Positions 57,452 to 64,000 of a DNA stretch of 64,000 nt are shown here, one piece after another. How positions within the stretch are numbered: the first letter of the stretch is position 1; every line of letters begins with the position of its first letter. The translations under genes and the position numbers were made by a program. The notes beneath the pieces are model-generated. The model searched no databases. It was not told the origin of the DNA and was given only the letters and a program-made list of their open reading frames with translations. The DNA comes from Endocalyx cinctus (Eukaryota; Ascomycota; Sordariomycetes; Amphisphaeriales; Apiosporaceae), in contig BCKC01000004.1 of assembly GCA_001600455.1 (NCBI GenBank), forward strand, positions 1,674,001-1,738,000, read 5' to 3'.

Positions 57452-58357
57452 GTTGTCTCTCTTATCATAAGTTATTAGTCTCGCGAAAAGTAAGAGTAAA
57501 TAACTAACGATGATTTATTCAACGTTTAGTGATAAGATGCTGGACATTGAAGTTGGTTAAAACAAGTGCACAGGAAAAGAAACGAGAAAAAAAAATTGCC
57601 CCGCAGACCCCGCCATTTGTGACATAACTAAATTCGCATTCCAGTTCAAGTTTCACACCTTATCGCCCTATAAAAGGTGCTAAATGATTAAGTATAGGCT
57701 ATACCTCTGTACATTACGCTATACTTGTGTTGTGTAAAGAGGGTTAAATCCTACAGCACACCTAAAAGCTTATTTAAGTACAAATATATATGGAATAGAT
57801 CCATCTCCAGGACAGTCTTCTCTATGAAGGCAGGTAGGTTAACATAATGTATATACGGATAATATCAAGGCCTCTTAAGAATTTCTGGTCGTTAAACGGC
57901 AGTCTAGGTTAAGGGTTCGAAGGACAGCTTCAAAGTTACAGTGGGGTCCCAAAAGTAAAGTAGTTAGAGGGAGCTCCAGGAAGCCTACTGCTCATCAGCA
58001 ATAAACCCTACAAATATCGTACTACTTTCTCTTATACACAAGACAACACCATATATCGTATTTGGGTAACCGGTTTGATTACCTACTTAAAGAGCCGGTC
58101 ACGCCTGGCTTCGTCTCGGGTGATTGGAAACTAATAGTCTTGGGTTATCTCATCCAGCTGCCTGGATCATTTATACCTTGCCCTGTTTCCCCAGGAAGAC
58201 AAACGGATACAATCCTGATAAACATTATCGAAAGGAAACATATGGAGGCCATAATCTCCGTCCTGACGAAAGCACGTCTGTTGGAATTTGCAGGTTAATA
58301 TAGATAGAGCCCTTCGATCAAGATAGCAAGCAGCCAGGGCTCTCTAAGATTCGGCAT

Positions 58358-58402
58358 CTTTTTATCCTCTCGTCTTTTTATCCTCTCGTCTTTTTATCCC
58401 TT
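58358..58402. repeat. 16-base tandem repeat, about 2.7 copies
   Basis: CTTTTTATCCTCTCGT occurs twice in full and a third time in part, without spacing or mismatches in the full copies. Confidence 0.85.
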
Positions 58403-61286
58403 TTAGTTAAACCAATATTTCCTACTTCGGCCAATATACACCACCATCATACTATATAGTTCTAGAACGGGGAGTATATTACAGGACAATAATGGAATGA
58501 TGTTTCTCTTTAGGGTGTCACGATAAGAATCGCATAGAAAACAACCGTCAGAAAGGATCACTAATCATCATACTATTTTTGATTTCATTCTGGACGCTTA
58601 TTAAACACATTTCGGTAATCGACACATGCTGCCTGCATACAGATCCCGGTTTTTCGGTTATATAAGTTCCTAAGAAACCGTAACGCCGACGAGGGTAAGG
58701 TGTTCGCATACTGTCAAATAACGGCATTTCTTTTAATTGACAAGGGAATGCTGGACTTCTTTTAAGCGAGCAGAAGGGTAAAAGTAGGCAAGTTTTTTTT
58801 TGCCTCACTGTCGGTATCGCTGTCGGTATTGAGAATAGGAAGCTCGTTAATGACTCACTTTTTCTTTTCTTTTGTGCAACTCTAATCTCACGCATGTCTC
58901 TCTCGTGATGTATATTTCTTTGAAAAAGGGGGCTATGTTCTTTTGCTCATCTTACGAGTCAAGAGATTCAAGTTTCACTTTTGTTTTTCTATTTGTCTCT
59001 TATTGTCCTTAAAGAGCCTCAAAACAGATTTCCGGGGTTCGGCGAGACGAGACGAAAAGGGACCCCCACGCCATGTATCTAGTATCTCTACTAGGTATCT
59101 CTTTTTATTTTATTTTTTTTTGTCTCTCATTATTAATCACCAAACCGAGTTATACACTGCCTTGTCAAGTCGAGAACAAGGAATCTTAGGGGGGGGGGGG
59201 GTATCAATCTGGACGTAGAACTCGGCGCGCATTGCCTAGAGACGAACGCGCAAGTAAACTACTAACACAAATTGTATCAGGCAGGATGAAACCTCATCGT
59301 CGTCTTAAAGAATCTCGATTCGTCCGTCATATCCGATCTCCAAACTATTAAAAGAAAGCAAAAAAAAAAAAAAAACATCAAAATGAAGGTCTGAGAGTCT
59401 TTCGATATAGTACGACGTCACAAAGTACGATAATAGCTCGATTCCGAGGCTGAGGTTTCAGAGCTGGGGGTTTCCTTGGACGTTTTTGGACCCTCCCGTC
59501 CGCCCCAATCCGTTCCCTCCCCTCCTTTTTTCCCCCCTTTTCCTTTCTCGGGTAAAGTATACGTAGTGTATGAAAGTGCACATATTATATGTACACATAT
59601 ATAGTATAAATCTTAAACTTGCTTCAAATACAAATGGGACAAAAAAAAGGAACGCATGATGATGCATCGGAGATTTCCGCACCAAAAGGAAAAAAAAGTA
59701 GAGATGAGCCCCCCTCCCTTTTTTGTTAAAAAACCCCGAATGCTACGACAGCACGGCTCCACGCTGAGCTTTTTTTTTAGGGGGGAAGAGGGGAGGGGAG
59801 GAGTTTCGTCTATAGTGTACATGCACCCAGTAAAATGATAACTAGTAAATCATACGGGATATATGTGGAATGAAACGCATCATCACCATCCGAATACGTA
59901 AGTCGTGTTGGGCCGTGGTGTTCTTATTCAATACCTTTGCGACTTTTACACTCCAAGTCTTTTTTCTCCCATTACCGGTTTCCTGATAGTGGGGTTTTAC
60001 TAGTTAAGATCGGCGATTGATAAACGTAGTATATGTATGTATGCAGGAAGAAGATCATATTTACTTTCTTGAACTCTTGTTTCCCCATATGATCTACCAC
60101 TAGGTCATGTACACTATACTGAATACTATACTACGTACTTGGGGTATACTATACGTGAAACAGATGTTCGTTCATCTGCTCCATATCGCCTAGCTTTCAC
60201 TGGATTTTACCGATATTCATGACTAAAAAAGCGAACCGCTATACCCGGTAACGTCCAATCTACCATACGGCAGATCACGAACACGAACGCGCACGCATCA
60301 CAACGCTTGCGGGTAGGTGGGGTTGCTTGACCTTAGCTATTTCATCAAGAATGGGAGGTACACTACGTGCTGCCCATCACAAAGTGGATGAATATTATTC
60401 TGCAATGGACTTCTGTTGTTACTATTGCTGCTTCTACTACTGCTGCGCACCCATCTCGCGAAGCGGCGATGATAATAATAATAATAATAATAGTTCATGT
60501 ATAAGTGTGTGATATAGTAGCAGTAGTACGGAGCAGCAGCAGCAGTATATATGGTGTAACGAGGAATATAATCGGGTTGATCCTCCGAAGCACGAAGATC
60601 GACTGGAGCATACGCTCCCTCGAGATGAAGTCGTGGTGGGTGGTAATGCGCAGAGAGGGCTCGGTATGGCTCTATGAATATCATAATGCATGTAACCCAC
60701 GGAATATGGGGGCTGACCAACAACGGAATTACTTTTTTTTTCTGGCCTCCCTCTATCATTTTGAAGTTTCTTATTTTTATTTCCATTCCTTTTTTTTGCT
60801 ACATCGTATTCTTATTCGTTCGCTTACCCTACTTGAGAAAAATTCTACATGACGGGTACTCACATCTGCCGTCAGAGAATTGTATGACCACAAATAAGAA
60901 AGTAGAAAAAAGAAAAAGGAATTTTCTTCAATGATGACGAGAGATGAGATGGAACGGGATGGAAATGTCACGCAAGCGCTAATTAGTTCTTCGGTTTGCA
61001 AGGAATGGATAATACTAATAATACCGGGAAAGGATCTGACGAAGAAAACAGAAAAAAGGAATGGGTTGACTTCAGGGAGCGGAAGGAACTCCGTTGATAA
61101 CGATGACGATGATGACGATGACTAAAAGAATCATCCTCACAAAAACCCCAAATGTCAACCACGTGTTTTAACCAACCAAAGCCCACTTTCCCCGTTTGGT
61201 CGCGGGGGGCCTCTGCGCACTATTCTACGTGTATATGGCCCCACCCGTCCATCTCTCTGATTCCAACTATATATATGTACGTACCT

Positions 61287-61302
61287 AGATAGGTACCTAT
61301 CT
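61287..61302. repeat. 16-base perfect palindrome AGATAGGTACCTATCT
   Basis: Perfectly self-complementary, built on the AGGTACCT core that recurs in several intergenic regions of this window. Preceded by GTACGTAC and followed by GACT units. Confidence 0.8.
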
Positions 61303-64000
61303 GACTGACTGACTGACGTCGTAAAGGGGCAGAATGTGGGGGGCGAAGACAGTATTAGCGTAGTGTTGGGTGCTTGGTACATTAGCACTTAATGAATGCG
61401 TACGTAGCGTATGTACAAAGCGCAGTTGGTTGATTTAAGTAGATTGAGATAAGCAAGATCCTGTACTATTTCTGGTAAAAACAAGGGAGATACCTCTGCA
61501 AATCATTCGTCACTTTTGCCTTTCTTTCTCTTATGGGGTTTAGACAAAGAAAAAAGAATGACGATGAAATGAGCGGGTCACTACTCAGAAAAAAGAAAAT
61601 CCCCATATCTCAATTCTTTCTAGAATGCCTCTAGCGCATTGGAAAATAAAATGTTCATCTTCAATAAACGAGGTTTCACTAAGAGAGAGAGAAAAAAAAA
61701 AAGAAGAATGAAACTAGTGTAAAGAAGAGTAAGGCATATTAATTAAAACCCCATTATTACCATTCTTTGCTTTGCGTCGGGTGCCTACATTTAAAAATAA
61801 GTACACTACATTACATACATCCATGCGGACGTACATATGGAGCCGTTCCTGTTCCTGCACCGGGGAAATAAATAGACTCAGGAAAAGAGCCGCTCACGCA
61901 TATACGCTATGCGTTGTACGTACATGCCGATTACTCGATTGGTATCTCTCTTACAGTAGTGTAAGACTAATACGTCCATATATGTCTTTTCTAAATTGCG
62001 GAAATGGTTTTCCGTAGTTCAAGGCTTGGGTTCCAAATACCTCAGACCTGCTTCCGGGGAACTTCCCCCCTTTTTTCTACCACCCACCCATCGGGAGGGT
62101 GCATCACACCAACGGATGATGTACACTATATAGGGGTGTGTGCATGTATATATGTTAGTGTAGTATGTGCGTATGTGTATGTGTACTATGTATGTGTGCA
62201 CATAATATAAGCCCTCTTGGTAAGTACGTAACATGTAAAGATGGAAACAATATGAGCTAGTTTATTAAGTAGCCATGCATTTTTATTATTATTTTTTCTA
62301 TCTTATATGCATATGTGTGTGTTGCACATATTATAAAAAAATGCTATTTATGAAATGGCATGGTGCGACTATACATGTAGTATACTACTAAGATGTGGTG
62401 GTATTGCATAGACCAAGGATAGAAAAAAATATATACTATACCACACTGCACTACCGCTGTTTAATAAGGAAAATACAATGCACGTGTAAGTGCTGTAGGA
62501 GCCCTGTTTACCGGTTCGGGTTCGAGATGGGTCTGCTTGTGCCGCCGTCGTACGTAAGTATGCATTTGCAGGCTGAGCTGAGATTCCGAGCTGAAAAGGC
62601 CCACGGGTGATGCAACCATGCTCAGTGATACCTATCGCTCATGCAACTTACCATTGGATCATAAAAGGGTTTAAAAAAACGGGAGTCAGATAAAAAATAA
62701 GGAAAATGATTTTTCTTTTACGACCAATAAGAGCAAAAGGGTTTACTGCAAGTTTGCTGACAACGTTACAAAAAAATAATCTTTAAAATTATTTCTATTA
62801 ACTTGCAACAAACTCTTTCTTGTGTAGTAGTGTAGGGGGAAATGCCTTTGGCTGACGTACGTTTCGCAGAAGTAACGCCGAGCCCTCCAACGGGAGAAGT
62901 TTGGTGAAGATCGGGTAAGAAAAGTAAGAGGGAACTTTTGTTATCCAACCTTGTAATCAAAAGGTTCGGGTTTAGAAAGAAAAAAGTGAGATAGGCAAAG
63001 TGACAGGAGATAGTCAGAAGGAAATAAGGGATGATAGACAGTTATTATCAATAGAAAGGGGTGGAAATACATAGGCGAGAAAAAAAAAAGATATGTCAAG
63101 AAAAGGAATAACGTACAAAGTCCTCCCCAAAGCTTAACGTTACTTTTTAGTAGCCTTTTCCCCTTTTTGATGGCAAAGTCGATGTACCTTTTTTTTTTTC
63201 TACCCAGCGGAATGGATACCAGGAAAATCCATGCAGAAAGGAGAATGCAAGGCCTAAAATTAAAATAAATGGATCCTATTAAAAAGCCTGTAAAAAGGAA
63301 GGAAGCAAGAAAAAAAAAAAAAAAAAAAGCCTTGGCTCTCCGCCTGTCATCAAGCCTATTTAATCCACCCCTTTTTTAAACTCGCATTAGTGTATTGTAG
63401 TGAAGTATATAGGGTCTTTACAGTTGAAAAGTAAGTAAATGTACTACATACAGGCCGCTGTGACAGGGACATACTTAGATTGTCTGAAGAGTAAGAACAG
63501 CCAGAATAGATAAGAAGGAATGAAGAAATATACTACTTTGTAAAAATCAAGAAGAAATCAGAGCAAAAAAAAAAAAGTGGTGTGTTAATCTCTTTTCTTC
63601 TCTTTTTTTTTGTTTTTCTTTCTTCAGAATCGCGTTTTCGTACCTCGTATTCATCTATTAGACACTAAAGTGCGGGTGAACAGTACCGTAATGGATATTT
63701 AGGTGCTAAATAATTTGTATTATACGTGCTGTACGTGTTCATAGTAAGGAACATTGCCTTATTTAACTTATTCCCCTAATTTATGTCGAAGCTAAGTTAA
63801 CCCTAAAAAACGGACACCTCAACGTTTAGTTCCTTAATGTGAACTAAACCTCAAGTCAGATTAGACCATACGCGTGAAGTGATCCTTCAGAAATACTCAT
63901 CCCTGTTCGTGTAGAGAGATATGTTTACATATACGCGTATATATATACGTACATAGTACGTAAAAAGTGAATGAAAAAAAAATAAAATAAAAATAAATAA

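Larger units (their letters stand above)
57452..64000. other. Long terminal non-coding region
   Basis: About 6.5 kb without a supportable gene. It holds many poly-A/T runs, microsatellites, a 16-base tandem repeat at 58358-58402 (CTTTTTATCCTCTCGT units), a 16-base palindrome at 61287-61302, a (TAA)n run near 60475, and GACT units near 61303. ORFs up to 149 codons occur (60337-60786 minus) but consist of Tyr/Ser runs from trinucleotide repeats. It may be the upstream or downstream region of a gene beyond the window. Confidence 0.6.

Noticed and set aside
60337..60786. 149-codon minus-strand ORF with Tyr and Ser repeats
   Set aside because: Its length comes from trinucleotide repeats lacking stops in that frame; there is no domain-like segment.
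1..64000. CRISPR arrays, bacterial operons or phage genes
   Set aside because: No regularly spaced identical repeats with unique spacers. The genes have spliceosomal introns and fungal families, so the window is eukaryotic nuclear DNA.

Overview
This 64 kb window comes from the nuclear genome of a filamentous ascomycete (Pezizomycotina; a Sordariomycete fits best, but that is inference). The signs are: short GT..AG introns, several with TACTAAC/ACTAAC-like branch points; fungal families such as a Zn2Cys6 regulator, an mpaB-like oxygenase and GH71 and GH12 glycosidases; long intergenic regions rich in microsatellites; and a transposon relic destroyed by C-to-T and G-to-A changes typical of repeat-induced point mutation (RIP). 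I rebuilt fifteen protein-coding genes by joining exons by eye. All joins keep frame. No tRNA, rRNA or CRISPR array was found. Two ambiguous bases (N at 754 and 50526) mark assembly uncertainty.

Left part (1-15.2 kb): a hairpin- and minisatellite-rich intergenic block; SPT20 (SAGA subunit, minus); a head-to-head pair of GH71 alpha-1,3-glucanase paralogues (5882-7408 minus and 9000-10757 plus) around a 1.6 kb shared upstream region; a Pex22-like peroxin (minus); and the gamma subunit of eIF2B (plus).

Middle (15.2-32.1 kb): gene-poor. A 3.0 kb AT-rich Fot1/pogo-like transposon relic (16623-19643) has GC-rich terminal inverted repeats, TA target duplications and a decayed DDE-transposase frame. 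It is interrupted by a 1.0 kb segment bounded by 124 bp direct repeats. A small Cys-rich ORF and a C2H2 zinc-finger regulator with long flanking non-coding DNA follow.

Right-centre (32.1-48.4 kb): the densest part. It holds an F-box-like/LRR protein, a secreted GH12 glucanase, a short-chain dehydrogenase, a secreted intradiol dioxygenase, an mpaB/DUF2236 oxygenase, an NmrA-like NAD(P)-binding protein and, tail-to-tail with the last, a Zn2Cys6 regulator. The four oxidoreductases plus regulator could be a small catabolic or secondary-metabolic neighbourhood; this is inference. The GH71, GH12 and intradiol enzymes together suggest a plant-biomass or wall-degrading lifestyle.

Right end (48.4-64 kb): the copper chaperone ATX1 and the ribosome quality-control factor RQC1/TCF25 (both minus) are separated by long non-coding stretches. 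The last 6.5 kb show no supportable gene.

Nothing here is clearly a new biological system. The items most worth a second look are the hairpin cluster at 521-817, the RIP-eroded nested transposon, the divergent GH71 pair with shared introns but contrasting base composition and a 25 bp micro-exon, and the oxidoreductase/regulator neighbourhood.
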